This document shows, in pieces, positions 46,217 to 55,043 of a stretch of 64,000 nt of DNA. This DNA comes from Lelliottia nimipressuralis (GTDB lineage Bacteria > Pseudomonadota > Gammaproteobacteria > Enterobacterales > Enterobacteriaceae): NCBI RefSeq assembly GCF_004402045.1, contig NZ_SOMG01000030.1, forward strand, positions 558,001 to 622,000. Reading direction: 5' to 3'. The notes beneath the pieces are model-generated. The model made no database searches. It was not told the DNA's origin and saw nothing but the letters and a program-made list of their open reading frames with translations. A program made the position numbers and the translations under genes. How positions within the stretch are numbered: position 1 is the stretch's first letter; the number at the start of each line of letters is the position of its first letter.

Positions 46217-46579
46217 ATGAAAAAAATAATGGCGCTTGCGCTTCTGGTGGTTGCAGTAGGAGCCGCTGCGGGGGCTCATTATGCCGGTAATGACGCACCT
46301 GAATATATTCAGTCCGCAGAAACTCGCGTGGGTTCATATTTAACCAGCGATTATGGGCACGTTGCCTGTAATAGCACCAAAGTTAACGATCAGCGTTGGG
46401 AATTAGACTGCGCCAATCAGACGAGAGGAAAAACATTCCAGTTTGCCGTGTATCCGTCTGAAAAAGCACCCTATGGTGTCTCGCGTTCATTTTATCTTGA
46501 AGCCATCAATGATGACGCAAAACAGAGTGCTGAACAGGGCCTGATGCGTTATTTGCAAATCAATACCCAGGCAGGTTAA
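46217..46579 (+). CDS. Small secreted protein of unknown function
   Basis: A 120-residue protein not recognised. A signal peptide covers about residues 1-19 (KKIMALALLVVAVGAAAGA). The mature domain has two cysteines (VACNST and LDCANQ) that could form a disulfide. AAGGAAC lies before the ATG and TATAAT lies about 30 bases upstream, a good -10. The 240 bases between yncJ and this gene are A+T rich and hold promoters but no other ORF. Confidence 0.65.
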   Translation: MKKIMALALLVVAVGAAAGAHYAGNDAPEYIQSAETRVGSYLTSDYGHVACNSTKVNDQRWELDCANQTRGKTFQFAVYPSEKAPYGVSRSFYLEAINDDAKQSAEQGLMRYLQINTQAG

Positions 46580-46695
46580 TAGCGCTGTTGAGGGTTCGTT
46601 AAGATAAAAGGTGGTAGGTTGTAAGGGATCCGCTGCCCGGCCATGGAGTGTCGGGACGTAGAGACCAAAATACAAATCTATCCATGCAAGCATTT

Positions 46696-46722
46696 ACCGC
46701 CAGATAATGGCGGTTTTTTTTT
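46696..46722 (+). terminator. Very strong terminator
   Basis: ACCGCCA-GATAA-TGGCGGT followed by nine T. It lies 117 bases after the stop of the 46217 gene, so either that gene has a long 3' region or a small RNA ends here. Confidence 0.92.
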
Positions 46723-46746
46723 GCCCGCAGCGGCGCTGGCACGGTT

Positions 46747-47283
46747 TTATGACGTTACCCGATAGTGCGACTGCACCAGGCCCGAAGGGAAGCTGCGGCT
46801 TGATACCAGCGTTAAATCGATATCCTGGTGAAGGGTTCCAAACAGCGCTTTACCCGACCCGAGCAGGACAGGAACGGTAGTGATAACCATATCGGCAACC
46901 AGCCCTTCGCGCAGGAACGACTGTATCACCCGGCCGCCATCGAGATAGACGCGATGGACGTTTTGCGCGGCCAAATCGTCGAGAACCTCCTTTGGCGTGC
47001 GTCCTGAAAACTGTACTTTGCCCTTCAGCGCCTCCGGCACGGGAGTATCGGCCAGCTGCCGGGAGAGCACCAGTACGGGCCGGTCATAAGGCCATGTATC
47101 AAAGGTCAACACCTTTTCATAGCTCCCCCGGCCCATGACGATCCACTCTTTGTCTGCGATAAACGCCGTATAGCCATGATCTTCTGTCGGGTCATCGCGC
47201 TGCAAAAGCCAGTCGATATCGTCATTCTCTCGGGCGATGTAGCCATCAAGACTGACCGCGATAAAAACGTGTGTGGTAACCAT
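46747..47283 (-). CDS. RibD C-terminal/DHFR-like reductase
   Basis: A 178-residue NAD(P)H-dependent reductase of the RibD_C/dihydrofolate-reductase-like fold: FIAVSLDGYIARENDDIDWL at the N-terminus, GRGSYEKVLTFDTWPY, and VYLDGGRVIQSFLREGLVADM near the end. Relatives include YyaP and bifunctional deaminase-reductase parts; its own substrate is unknown. It lies 38 bases after the ftrA-like gene, same strand, and may be cotranscribed. Confidence 0.88.
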   Translation of the reverse strand: MVTTHVFIAVSLDGYIARENDDIDWLLQRDDPTEDHGYTAFIADKEWIVMGRGSYEKVLTFDTWPYDRPVLVLSRQLADTPVPEALKGKVQFSGRTPKEVLDDLAAQNVHRVYLDGGRVIQSFLREGLVADMVITTVPVLLGSGKALFGTLHQDIDLTLVSSRSFPSGLVQSHYRVTS

Positions 47284-47335
47284 CAGGTGCTCCGTATTCC
47301 TGCGTCATCAACGTGTCGATATCCAGACGGCTCCC

Positions 47336-48322
47336 TCAGCGGGCAGCGTCGGGACGTGAAAATTGTTTGCGATACTGGGCCGGGGAAAGCGCGAACTGCT
47401 GGCGAAAATGATGACGCAGTGCCGAGGCCTGACCAAACCCGGTCTGTTCAGCGATGCTGTCGATGCTTAAACGACTACTTTCCAGGTAATCTTTGGCCCG
47501 CAGCAGGCGTTCATTGATTAACCAGCGCGCAGGCGTCGTTCCGGTTGCCGCCTCGAAGCGACGAAGAAAGGTGCGCTGGCTCATGCCAACCCGACGCGCG
47601 AGCGAGTCGACGCTGTGCGGCTCGACAAGATGCGTGTGCAAAAAATCAAACAGCTGGCCCAGACGCTGGCTTTCGCGCAGCTGCGCCACCGGGCGACTCA
47701 GCTGCTGCGGCTGCGAGCCGTCCCTGTGAGGGGGAATGACCAGCCGACGCGCCACGCTGTTAGCGGTTTCCATTCCATAATCCCGGCGTACAACGTGAAG
47801 ACAGAGATCGATCCCCGCCGCGCTGCCTGCGGAGGTCAGTATATTCCCTTCGTCCTGGTAGAGCACATTCTCGACCACGTCGACGTCGGGGTAGCGGGCT
47901 TTAAGCGCGTCAACGTAGCGCCAGTGCGTCGTGGCTTTGCGTCCGTCCAGTAGCCCCGACGCGGCCAGGACAAACACGCCCGAACAGATGGACAGCAGCT
48001 GACAGCCCCGCGCGCTGGCCTGACGTAAGGCGCTGCAGAGCGCGTCCGGAACCGGTGCATCCAGACCCCGCCAGCCCGGCACGACGATCAGGTCGGCAGA
48101 CTCAAGCAGGGAAATATCACCGTCGGTAATGATGCGGATCCCGCCCGTCGCCCGAAGCTCACCGCTATCCACGCCCGCCACCGCAAAACGGTACCATTCG
48201 TTCCCCAGCTCGGGACGCGGCAGGCCGAAGATCTCCACCGCCACGCCAAACTCAAAGGTACACAGACCGTCATACGCCAGCACGACCACCTTCGGGCGGG
48301 GAGTTTGTCTTAAGTTTGTCAT
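47336..48322 (-). CDS. ftrA: FtrA-like regulator (DJ-1/PfpI plus AraC HTH)
   Basis: A 328-residue regulator with an N-terminal GATase1-like domain (PKVVVLAYDGLCTFEFGVAVEIF; SICSGVFVLAASGLLDGRKA carries the cysteine elbow) and a C-terminal AraC double HTH (LARRVGMSQRTFLRRFEAAT and SIAEQTGFGQASALRHHFRQ). This matches proteins named FtrA in enterobacteria, next to and opposed to a rhodanese gene, as here. Starts at 48355 and 48343 are also possible; none has a good ribosome site. Confidence 0.88.
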   Translation of the reverse strand: MTNLRQTPRPKVVVLAYDGLCTFEFGVAVEIFGLPRPELGNEWYRFAVAGVDSGELRATGGIRIITDGDISLLESADLIVVPGWRGLDAPVPDALCSALRQASARGCQLLSICSGVFVLAASGLLDGRKATTHWRYVDALKARYPDVDVVENVLYQDEGNILTSAGSAAGIDLCLHVVRRDYGMETANSVARRLVIPPHRDGSQPQQLSRPVAQLRESQRLGQLFDFLHTHLVEPHSVDSLARRVGMSQRTFLRRFEAATGTTPARWLINERLLRAKDYLESSRLSIDSIAEQTGFGQASALRHHFRQQFALSPAQYRKQFSRPDAAR

Positions 48323-48382
48323 CTTTTTGCTGTTTTCTGGCATAAGCGAGCGCATTCACGGGCTGAATTTGTGGATAGAGTA

Positions 48383-48392
48383 GTGTTAACAC
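48383..48392. promoter_or_regulatory. GTGTTAACAC palindrome between ftrA and rhodanese
   Basis: A perfect 10-bp palindrome between the divergent starts, 24 bases before the rhodanese ATG. A candidate site for FtrA or another regulator; not verified. Confidence 0.35.
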
Positions 48393-48416
48393 AAACGCTA
48401 AAGATGAGGAAGTTTC

Positions 48417-48830
48417 ATGAGCTATGTTACTGAATTTCCGGCTGCAGAGCCGCAGGAAGCCGTCACCCATTTTCTGCGTCGCCTGAGCGTCGAGACCGAC
48501 TGCGCAGATGTGCATCACGCCATTGTCAATCATGAGCAGGACTTCGTGCTGCTTCACGTGGTGGGAAGCCCGGAGCAGTTTGCCCGCCGGCACGTGCCCG
48601 GCGCCTTGCACCTGCCACGGAGCCAGATTACCGCGGAACGTATGGCTCAATGGCCTGAGGGCACGCTGTTCGTCGTCTACTGCGCGGGGCCACACTGTAA
48701 CGGCGCGGACAGAGCCGCGCTAAAGCTGGCGCGTCTTGGGCTGCCGGTCAAAATCATGCTAGGGGGGATCACCGGCTGGGAAGATGAAAAGTTCGCCTTT
48801 GCCAGCAGCGAAGCCGCCGCCGCACTGTGA
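48417..48830 (+). CDS. Rhodanese-like sulfurtransferase
   Basis: A 137-residue single-domain rhodanese. The active-site loop is CAGPHCNGADRA, with the catalytic cysteine in VVYCAGPHCNG, and RRHVPGALHLPRSQI is the usual upstream segment. It should move a sulfane sulfur from a donor such as thiosulfate. GAGGAAG precedes the ATG. The divergent FtrA-like regulator suggests induction by an unknown stress signal. Confidence 0.9.
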   Translation: MSYVTEFPAAEPQEAVTHFLRRLSVETDCADVHHAIVNHEQDFVLLHVVGSPEQFARRHVPGALHLPRSQITAERMAQWPEGTLFVVYCAGPHCNGADRAALKLARLGLPVKIMLGGITGWEDEKFAFASSEAAAAL

Positions 48831-48900
48831 ACATGAATTTTTTTCAACACCCGTGAAATTTTCTCGTTTGCCGGAACAGGACAGGTATGACATCTTTTTT

Positions 48901-48924
48901 GGACATTTAGACATCCAGAAGTCT
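48901..48924 (+). promoter_or_regulatory. Tandem MetJ-like boxes
   Basis: Three contiguous 8-mers, GGACATTT, AGACATCC and AGAAGTCT, match the met box AGACGTCT at 5, 6 and 7 of 8 bases. They lie in phase 63 bases before the methyltransferase ATG. A further TGACATCT (48888-48895) is out of phase. Repression by MetJ with SAM is the prediction. Confidence 0.7.
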
Positions 48925-48986
48925 AAAAATTCAAATAATGAATTATCACTGCTGGCAATTATCGTCGGCAGACTGAGGAGATTTCC

Positions 48987-50090
48987 ATGCAACGACACCA
49001 TGCCCCATACCGCGCCGATGTAGTTGGCAGTTTTTTACGTCCGGATGCCATCAAACAGGCTCGCCTGAAATTTGCCAGCGGCGAAATAGACGCCGGACAG
49101 CTTCGTGCGGCTGAGGATGACGCTATCCGCCATGTTGTTGAGCAACAGTGCGCGTGCGGGCTGAATGTGGTCACCGACGGCGAATTCCGCCGAGCCTGGT
49201 GGCACTTCGACTTCTTCGACGGTCTGCAGGGCGTGGAGCGTTACGATTCACAGCAGGGCATTCAGTTCAACGGGGTGCAAACCAAAGCCCACGGCGTGCG
49301 CGTTACCGGCAAGCTGGGCTTTGGCGAGCATCCGATGCTCGAAGATTTTCGTTATCTGAAAAGCATCAGCGGTAATGCTCAGCCGAAGATGACGATCCCC
49401 AGCCCGAGCGTGCTGCATTTCCGCGGCGGTCGCAAAGACATTGATGCGAACGTGTATCCGGACCTGAACGTTTATTTTGACGATCTGGCGACCACCTGGC
49501 GCGACGCCATCCGCGCCTTCTACGACGCGGGCTGCCGTTACCTGCAGCTGGATGACACCGTCTGGGCCTATCTCTGTTCGGACGATCAGCGCCGTCAGAT
49601 CCGCGAGCGCGGGGACGATGCCGATGAGCTGGCGCGCATTTATGCCCGCGTGCTGAACAAGGCCCTGGAGGGCAAGCCGGACGATCTGACCATCGGGCTG
49701 CACGTCTGCCGCGGTAACTTCCGTTCAACCTGGATCTCCGAAGGTGGCTATGAGCCGGTGGCGGAAGTGCTGTTTGGCACGGTCAACGTTGACGCGTTCT
49801 TCCTTGAATATGATAACGACCGTAGCGGAGATTTCGCGCCGCTACGCTTTGTTCGCCCTGGCAAGCAGCAGGTGGTGTTGGGTCTTATCACCACTAAAAA
49901 TGGTGAGCTGGAGAACCCGGAAGGGATTAAAGCCCGTCTGGAAGAGGCGGCGAAATACGTGGCGAAAGATCAAATTTGCCTCAGCCCACAGTGCGGCTTT
50001 GCCTCTACCGAAGAGGGGAACAGCCTGAGCGAAACCCAGCAGTGGGACAAAGTCCGGCTGGTAACGCAGATCGCCAGCGAAGTCTGGTAA
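48987..50090 (+). CDS. MetE C-terminal-like methionine synthase II family protein
   Basis: A 367-residue single-domain protein of the cobalamin-independent methionine synthase family, similar to Bacillus YxjG/YxjH, which lack the MetE N-terminal half. Zinc ligands are seen in GLHVCRGN (H, C) and SPQCGFAS (C). YLQLDDTVWAYLC is the substrate region. It may make methionine from homocysteine with a methyl donor such as S-methylmethionine or a folate other than MetE's. MetJ-like boxes upstream support a methionine link. A strong hairpin follows. Confidence 0.9.
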   Translation: MQRHHAPYRADVVGSFLRPDAIKQARLKFASGEIDAGQLRAAEDDAIRHVVEQQCACGLNVVTDGEFRRAWWHFDFFDGLQGVERYDSQQGIQFNGVQTKAHGVRVTGKLGFGEHPMLEDFRYLKSISGNAQPKMTIPSPSVLHFRGGRKDIDANVYPDLNVYFDDLATTWRDAIRAFYDAGCRYLQLDDTVWAYLCSDDQRRQIRERGDDADELARIYARVLNKALEGKPDDLTIGLHVCRGNFRSTWISEGGYEPVAEVLFGTVNVDAFFLEYDNDRSGDFAPLRFVRPGKQQVVLGLITTKNGELENPEGIKARLEEAAKYVAKDQICLSPQCGFASTEEGNSLSETQQWDKVRLVTQIASEVW

Positions 50091-50101
50091 TCACGTTTTT
50101 C

Positions 50102-50134
50102 CCCAGCGCTGCATTATAAAAGTGCAGCGCTGGG
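50102..50134. promoter_or_regulatory. 12-bp hairpin with embedded NtrC-like site
   Basis: CCCAGCGCTGCA pairs perfectly with TGCAGCGCTGGG. It follows the methyltransferase stop but has no U tract. Its centre, TGCATT-N5-AGTGCA (50111-50127), resembles the NtrC site TGCACC-N5-GGTGCA at 4 and 5 of 6 bases, about 105 bases before the predicted urtA start of transcription. Confidence 0.5.
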
Positions 50135-50197
50135 CTATTCTGAGACATTCTCTTTACATCCTGCGCTTCACCTCCTGCATTCGCGCTTTCTTCATTC

Positions 50198-50213
50198 TGG
50201 CATCCTTTTTGCT
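50198..50213 (+). promoter_or_regulatory. Candidate sigma-54 promoter of urtA
   Basis: TGGCATCCTTTTTGCT has GG and GC at -24/-12 with the required ten-base gap (consensus TGGCAC-N5-TTGC). It sits about 80 bases before the urtA ATG. It predicts nitrogen-limitation control of the urea transporter. Confidence 0.65.
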
Positions 50214-50294
50214 CCTGCTTCGCTGACACATTTTTATTCGCGTCCACGCCGTAACGGACGTCTTCGCACAGCGTTCTTTTTCAGGAGTGAAAAT

Positions 50295-51566
50295 ATGCAT
50301 CGTCGTACTTTATTAAAAGCCTTTGCGTTGTCTGCCTCTGTCGTTGCTATGGGAATGAGTTTCGGCGTGCAGGCGGCCGATACCATCAAAGTGGGGATCA
50401 TGCATTCTCTTTCCGGCACCATGGCGATCTCCGAAACCCCGCTAAAAGACGTTGCCCTGATGACGATTGATGAGATCAACGCCAAAGGTGGCGTGCTGGG
50501 TAAGAAGCTGGAGCCGGTGGTGGTTGACCCGGCCTCAAACTGGCCGCTGTTTGCCGAGAAAGCGCGCCAGCTGTTGAGTCAGGATAAAGTGGCGGTAGTG
50601 TTTGGCTGCTGGACGTCGGTCTCGCGCAAATCCGTCCTGCCTGTTTTCGAGGAGCTGAACGGCCTGCTGTTCTACCCGGTGCAATACGAGGGCGAGGAAA
50701 TGTCGCCGAATGTCTTCTATACCGGCGCGGCGCCGAACCAGCAGGCCATCCCGGCGGTGGAATACCTGATGAGCGAAGACGGCGGTGCGGCGAAACGCTT
50801 CTTCCTGCTGGGCACGGACTACGTCTATCCGCGTACCACCAACAAAATACTGCGCGCCTTCCTGCACTCGAAAGGGGTTGAGGATAAGGACATCGAAGAG
50901 GTTTATACCCCGTTTGGCCATAGCGACTACCAGACCATCGTCGCCAACATCAAGAAATTCTCTGCGGGCGGCAAAACTGCCGTGGTCTCGACCATCAACG
51001 GCGATTCCAACGTTCCGTTCTACAAAGAGCTGGCTAACCAGGGGCTGAAGGCGACGGACGTGCCGGTGGTGGCGTTCTCCGTGGGTGAAGAAGAGCTGCG
51101 CGGGATCGACACCAAGCCGCTGGTCGGCAACCTGGCCGCGTGGAACTACTTTGAGTCCGTCGATAACCCGACCAACCAGGCCTTCGTGGCGGACTATAAA
51201 GCCTATGCCAAAGCACATAAGCTGCCGAACGCCGATACCGTGGTGACCAACGACCCGATGGAAGCCACCTACGTGGGCATCCATATGTGGGCGCAGGCGG
51301 TAGAAAAAGCGGGCTCCACCGATGTGGATAAAGTGCGTGCGGCAATGGCCGGCCAGTCCTTTAAAGCACCGTCTGGCTTTACGCTCACCATGGATGCTAC
51401 CAACCACCATCTGCATAAGCCGGTCATGATCGGCGAAATCGAAGGCAACGGCCAGTTTAACGTGGTGTGGCAGACGGAACAGCCGGTACGCGCTCAGCCA
51501 TGGAGCCCGTTCATTGCCGGGAATGACAAAAAGCCCGACCAGCCGATGAAAACCGCCAGTAACTAA
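50295..51566 (+). CDS. urtA: Urea ABC transporter, substrate-binding protein UrtA
   Basis: A 423-residue periplasmic protein of the branched-chain amino acid/urea binding family. A signal peptide spans about 1-27 (ending GVQAADT). The mature segment TIKVGIMHSLSGTMAISETP and NGLLFYPVQYEGEEMSPNVFYTGAAPNQQ are characteristic of UrtA rather than LivJ. It delivers urea to the UrtBC permease. First gene of urtABCDE; the ATG follows AGGAG. Confidence 0.96.
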   Translation: MHRRTLLKAFALSASVVAMGMSFGVQAADTIKVGIMHSLSGTMAISETPLKDVALMTIDEINAKGGVLGKKLEPVVVDPASNWPLFAEKARQLLSQDKVAVVFGCWTSVSRKSVLPVFEELNGLLFYPVQYEGEEMSPNVFYTGAAPNQQAIPAVEYLMSEDGGAAKRFFLLGTDYVYPRTTNKILRAFLHSKGVEDKDIEEVYTPFGHSDYQTIVANIKKFSAGGKTAVVSTINGDSNVPFYKELANQGLKATDVPVVAFSVGEEELRGIDTKPLVGNLAAWNYFESVDNPTNQAFVADYKAYAKAHKLPNADTVVTNDPMEATYVGIHMWAQAVEKAGSTDVDKVRAAMAGQSFKAPSGFTLTMDATNHHLHKPVMIGEIEGNGQFNVVWQTEQPVRAQPWSPFIAGNDKKPDQPMKTASN

Positions 51567-51589
51567 GCCATCACCGCAGGGAGAAAGCC

Positions 51590-53164
51590 ATGAACCTCAT
51601 ACGCACGATTGTCGCGCTTGTATGGCTTACCGGACTGCTGCCAGGGATGGCGCAGGCATCGGATGCCGATCGTTTTGTTGCCGCCAGTCGCAGCCAGCAG
51701 GCGGAATTGCTGACGCAGTGGGCCGCGTCGCCGGATGCAGCAAGGTTGCCGCTGCTCCAGGCGCTGCAAAAGGAAAACCTCTACGTCGACGCACAGAAGC
51801 ACGCCTTTGCACAACGCAATGGCGACGTCATCCCGCTCGGTGAAAGTCAGGCGGCAGCAGGGCCAACCAAAGCCGTTCGCCTGACTAACCGGCTGCGCGT
51901 GCTTGCCGCAACGGCCATCGCCACCCATCAGCTCGTCAGTGACAGCGTCACCGAAAGGCGCGCGGCAGCACGTCAGCTTCAGCGGGATGCCCAGCCCGGG
52001 ATGTTGGCCTTTCTGGAAACGCGGCTAAAGGATGAAACGGACGCGGTGGCGCGTCAGGCGCTGTTGCTGGCGGTGGCGAATCTCCAGCTGACCAGCCCGC
52101 AGGCAGAGGTGCGTCGCAAAGCAGTCGAACGGCTAGGGCAGTCCGACGATCCGGACGTGGAGTCCAGACTTACTCCGTTTACCCAGGTGCAGACCGAGCC
52201 TGACGGCGGGGTTCGCGCCGCCGCGCAGGAGAGCCTTAGCCAGATCCAGCATCGACTGATGTGGGGTGACCTCCTGGGCCAGGCGTTTATGGGGCTGTCG
52301 CTGGGGTCGGTGCTGCTGCTGGCAGCGCTGGGGCTCGCCATCACCTACGGTCTGCTGGGCGTGATTAATATGGCGCACGGCGAGATGCTGATGCTTGGCG
52401 CGTATGCCACGTGGATGGTGCAGCAGGCGATGGCCGGGCTTGCTCCCCAGTGGCTGGCGCTCTATCCCGTTATTGCGCTGCCGGTCGCATTCTGCCTGAC
52501 GGCGGGCATCGGGATGGTGCTGGAGCGCACCGTGATTCGTCATCTGTATGGCCGTCCGCTGGAAACGCTGCTAGCGACGTGGGGGATCAGCCTGATGCTT
52601 ATCCAGCTGGTGCGCATGACGTTTGGCGCCCAGAACCTGGAGGTGGCGAACCCGGCATGGCTTTCCGGGGGAGTGCAGGTTTTTGCCAACCTGACCCTGC
52701 CGTGGAACCGTATCGTTGTGCTGGGCTTCGTGCTGCTGGTGCTGTTCTTCACCTGGCTCATTCTGAATAAAACCCGCCTGGGTCTGAACGTGCGCGCGGT
52801 GACGCAAAACCGCAGCATGGCCGCCTGCTGCGGCGTGCCGACCGGGCGTGTGGATATGTTGGCGTTTGGACTGGGGTCCGGCATTGCGGGTCTGGGCGGC
52901 GTGGCGCTATCCCAGCTCGGTAACGTCGGGCCGGAGCTGGGTCAGGGGTACATCATCGACTCGTTCCTTGTGGTCGTTCTCGGCGGGGTTGGCCAGCTGG
53001 CAGGCAGCGTCGCCGCGGCGTTTGGTCTGGGGATCTTCAATAAAATCCTTGAACCGCAGATGGGGGCCGTGCTGGGTAAAATCCTGATTCTGGTGGCGAT
53101 CGTGCTGTTTATTCAGAAACGCCCTCAGGGGCTGTTTGCGCTGAAAGGGAGGGTAATTGACTGA
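51590..53164 (+). CDS. urtB: Urea ABC transporter permease UrtB
   Basis: A 524-residue protein: signal peptide (about 1-23), a periplasmic-type helical region of about 180 residues with HEAT-like repeats (QAEVRRKAVERLGQSDDPDV), then about eight membrane helices of the LivH type (YGLLGVINMAHGEMLMLGAYATW). This long N-terminal form is normal for proteobacterial UrtB. Its stop and the urtC start share a base (TGATG). Confidence 0.95.
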   Translation: MNLIRTIVALVWLTGLLPGMAQASDADRFVAASRSQQAELLTQWAASPDAARLPLLQALQKENLYVDAQKHAFAQRNGDVIPLGESQAAAGPTKAVRLTNRLRVLAATAIATHQLVSDSVTERRAAARQLQRDAQPGMLAFLETRLKDETDAVARQALLLAVANLQLTSPQAEVRRKAVERLGQSDDPDVESRLTPFTQVQTEPDGGVRAAAQESLSQIQHRLMWGDLLGQAFMGLSLGSVLLLAALGLAITYGLLGVINMAHGEMLMLGAYATWMVQQAMAGLAPQWLALYPVIALPVAFCLTAGIGMVLERTVIRHLYGRPLETLLATWGISLMLIQLVRMTFGAQNLEVANPAWLSGGVQVFANLTLPWNRIVVLGFVLLVLFFTWLILNKTRLGLNVRAVTQNRSMAACCGVPTGRVDMLAFGLGSGIAGLGGVALSQLGNVGPELGQGYIIDSFLVVVLGGVGQLAGSVAAAFGLGIFNKILEPQMGAVLGKILILVAIVLFIQKRPQGLFALKGRVID

Positions 53165-54237
53165 TGAGCCAGCCGCTGACCTTAACGCTGGCGCGTAAAG
53201 CGCCGCGCACAACGCAGATTGCCGGCAGCCTGCTGGTGGTGTGTCTGCTGATATTGCCGTTTTTCGCCTTACTGCCCGCGACGCATCCGCTGGCGCTATC
53301 GACCTGGATGCTGACCCTTCTCGGGAAGATCCTCTGCTATGCCATCGTTGCGGTGGCGCTGGATCTGGTATGGGGCTATGCCGGCATGCTCTCCCTGGGG
53401 CATGGCATTTTCTTCGCTCTGGGCGGCTATGCGATGGGTATGTACCTGATGCGCCAGGCGGCGGGTGACGGTCTGCCTGCGTTTATGTCGTTTCTCTCCT
53501 GGAGCGAACTGCCGTGGTTCTGGTGGGGAACCCAGCATTTTGCCTGGACGCTGGTACTGATTGTGTTGGTCCCCGGGCTGCTGGCGCTGGTGTTTGGCTG
53601 GTTTGCCTTCCGCTCAAAGATCAAAGGGGTCTATTTCTCGATTATGACCCAGGCGTTGACCTATGCCGGGATGCTGCTGTTCTTTCGCAACGAAACCGGC
53701 TTTGGCGGCAATAACGGCTTTACCGGCTTCACCACGCTGCTCGGATTTTCGGTGACGGAAACCACTACGCGTGTCGCGCTGTTTCTGGCGACCGTACTGT
53801 TGCTGCTCCTGGCGCTGGGCAGCGGATTCGCGCTGGCGAAGAGCAAGTTTGGCCGCATTCTGACGGCCGTTCGCGACGCCGAAAACCGCCTGACGTTTTG
53901 CGGATACGACCCGCGCGGGTTCAAGCTGCTGGTATGGACGCTCTCTGCGGTGCTGTGCGGCCTGGCCGGCGCGCTGTATGTCCCGCAGGTGGGCATTATC
54001 AACCCCGGTGAAATGTCGCCGACAAACTCGATAGAAGCCGCCATCTGGGTGGCGCTGGGTGGGCGCGGAACGTTGGTCGGGCCGGTGATTGGCGCGGCGC
54101 TGGTCAACGGGGCGAAGAGCTTCTTCACCGTCGCGATGCCGGAGTACTGGCAGCTGTTTCTGGGATTGATTTTTATCGCCGTCACGCTGTTTTTACCGCG
54201 CGGCGTCTACGGCCTGTTTCGCAAGGGAGAAAAATAA
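53164..54237 (+). CDS. urtC: Urea ABC transporter permease UrtC
   Basis: A 357-residue LivM-type permease with about nine to ten helices; the motif YAGMLSLGHGIFFALGGYAMGMYLMRQ and the cytoplasmic EAA-like loop FRSKIKGVYFSIMTQALTYAG are typical. It forms the channel with UrtB. Stop overlaps the urtD ATG (TAATG). Confidence 0.95.
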   Translation: MSQPLTLTLARKAPRTTQIAGSLLVVCLLILPFFALLPATHPLALSTWMLTLLGKILCYAIVAVALDLVWGYAGMLSLGHGIFFALGGYAMGMYLMRQAAGDGLPAFMSFLSWSELPWFWWGTQHFAWTLVLIVLVPGLLALVFGWFAFRSKIKGVYFSIMTQALTYAGMLLFFRNETGFGGNNGFTGFTTLLGFSVTETTTRVALFLATVLLLLLALGSGFALAKSKFGRILTAVRDAENRLTFCGYDPRGFKLLVWTLSAVLCGLAGALYVPQVGIINPGEMSPTNSIEAAIWVALGGRGTLVGPVIGAALVNGAKSFFTVAMPEYWQLFLGLIFIAVTLFLPRGVYGLFRKGEK

Positions 54238-55034
54238 TGCAGCCAGCCGAAGGGTTATTCACTCGCCAGTTGCCCGGCGATCGCTACCGCGAACAGACCG
54301 ACCCGGTGCTTCAGCTTGAATCCATTAACGTGAATTTTGATGGGTTTCAGGCCCTGACCGATCTCTCGCTGAATATCGGCGTGGGCGAGTTGCGCTGCGT
54401 GATTGGTCCCAACGGGGCTGGTAAAACCACGCTGATGGACGTGATCACCGGCAAGACGCGGCCAAAAAGCGGGCGAGCTATTTACGATCAGTCCGTCGAT
54501 CTGACCGGGCTGGAGCCTGCGGCCATCGCCCGTCAGGGCATCGGGCGTAAATTCCAGAAACCCACGGTCTTTGAGGCGCTGACGGTGTGGGAAAACCTCG
54601 AAATCGCGATGAAAACCGATAAATCCGTCTGGGCGAGCCTGCGGGCCACGCTCAACGGTGAGCAGCGCGACCGTATCGATGAGATGCTGGTTTTGCTTCG
54701 CCTTAGCAACGAGCGGGACCGCCGCGCCGGGCTGCTTTCGCACGGGCAAAAACAGTTCCTGGAGATTGGCATGCTGCTGGTGCAGGACCCGCACCTGCTG
54801 CTGCTGGATGAACCCGCCGCCGGGATGACCGACGCGGAAACGGAATATACCGCAGAGTTGTTCAAAACGCTGGCGGGCAAACATTCCCTGATGGTGGTGG
54901 AGCACGATATGGGCTTTGTGGAAACCATCGCCGATCGCGTGACGGTGCTTCATCAGGGGCGCGTGCTGGCGGAAGGGTCGCTTCGCGAGGTGCAGGCCAA
55001 CGAGCAGGTGATTGAAGTCTATCTGGGACGTTAA
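54237..55034 (+). CDS. urtD: Urea ABC transporter ATPase UrtD
   Basis: A 265-residue LivG-type ATPase. Walker A GPNGAGKTT, signature LSHGQKQFLEIGM (H in place of the second G of LSGGQ, usual for UrtD) and Walker B LLLLDEPAAGM are present. It powers uptake with UrtE. A 25-residue N-terminal extension before the ATPase core is normal for UrtD. Confidence 0.95.
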   Translation: MQPAEGLFTRQLPGDRYREQTDPVLQLESINVNFDGFQALTDLSLNIGVGELRCVIGPNGAGKTTLMDVITGKTRPKSGRAIYDQSVDLTGLEPAAIARQGIGRKFQKPTVFEALTVWENLEIAMKTDKSVWASLRATLNGEQRDRIDEMLVLLRLSNERDRRAGLLSHGQKQFLEIGMLLVQDPHLLLLDEPAAGMTDAETEYTAELFKTLAGKHSLMVVEHDMGFVETIADRVTVLHQGRVLAEGSLREVQANEQVIEVYLGR

Positions 55035-55043
55035 GGAGAGGGG

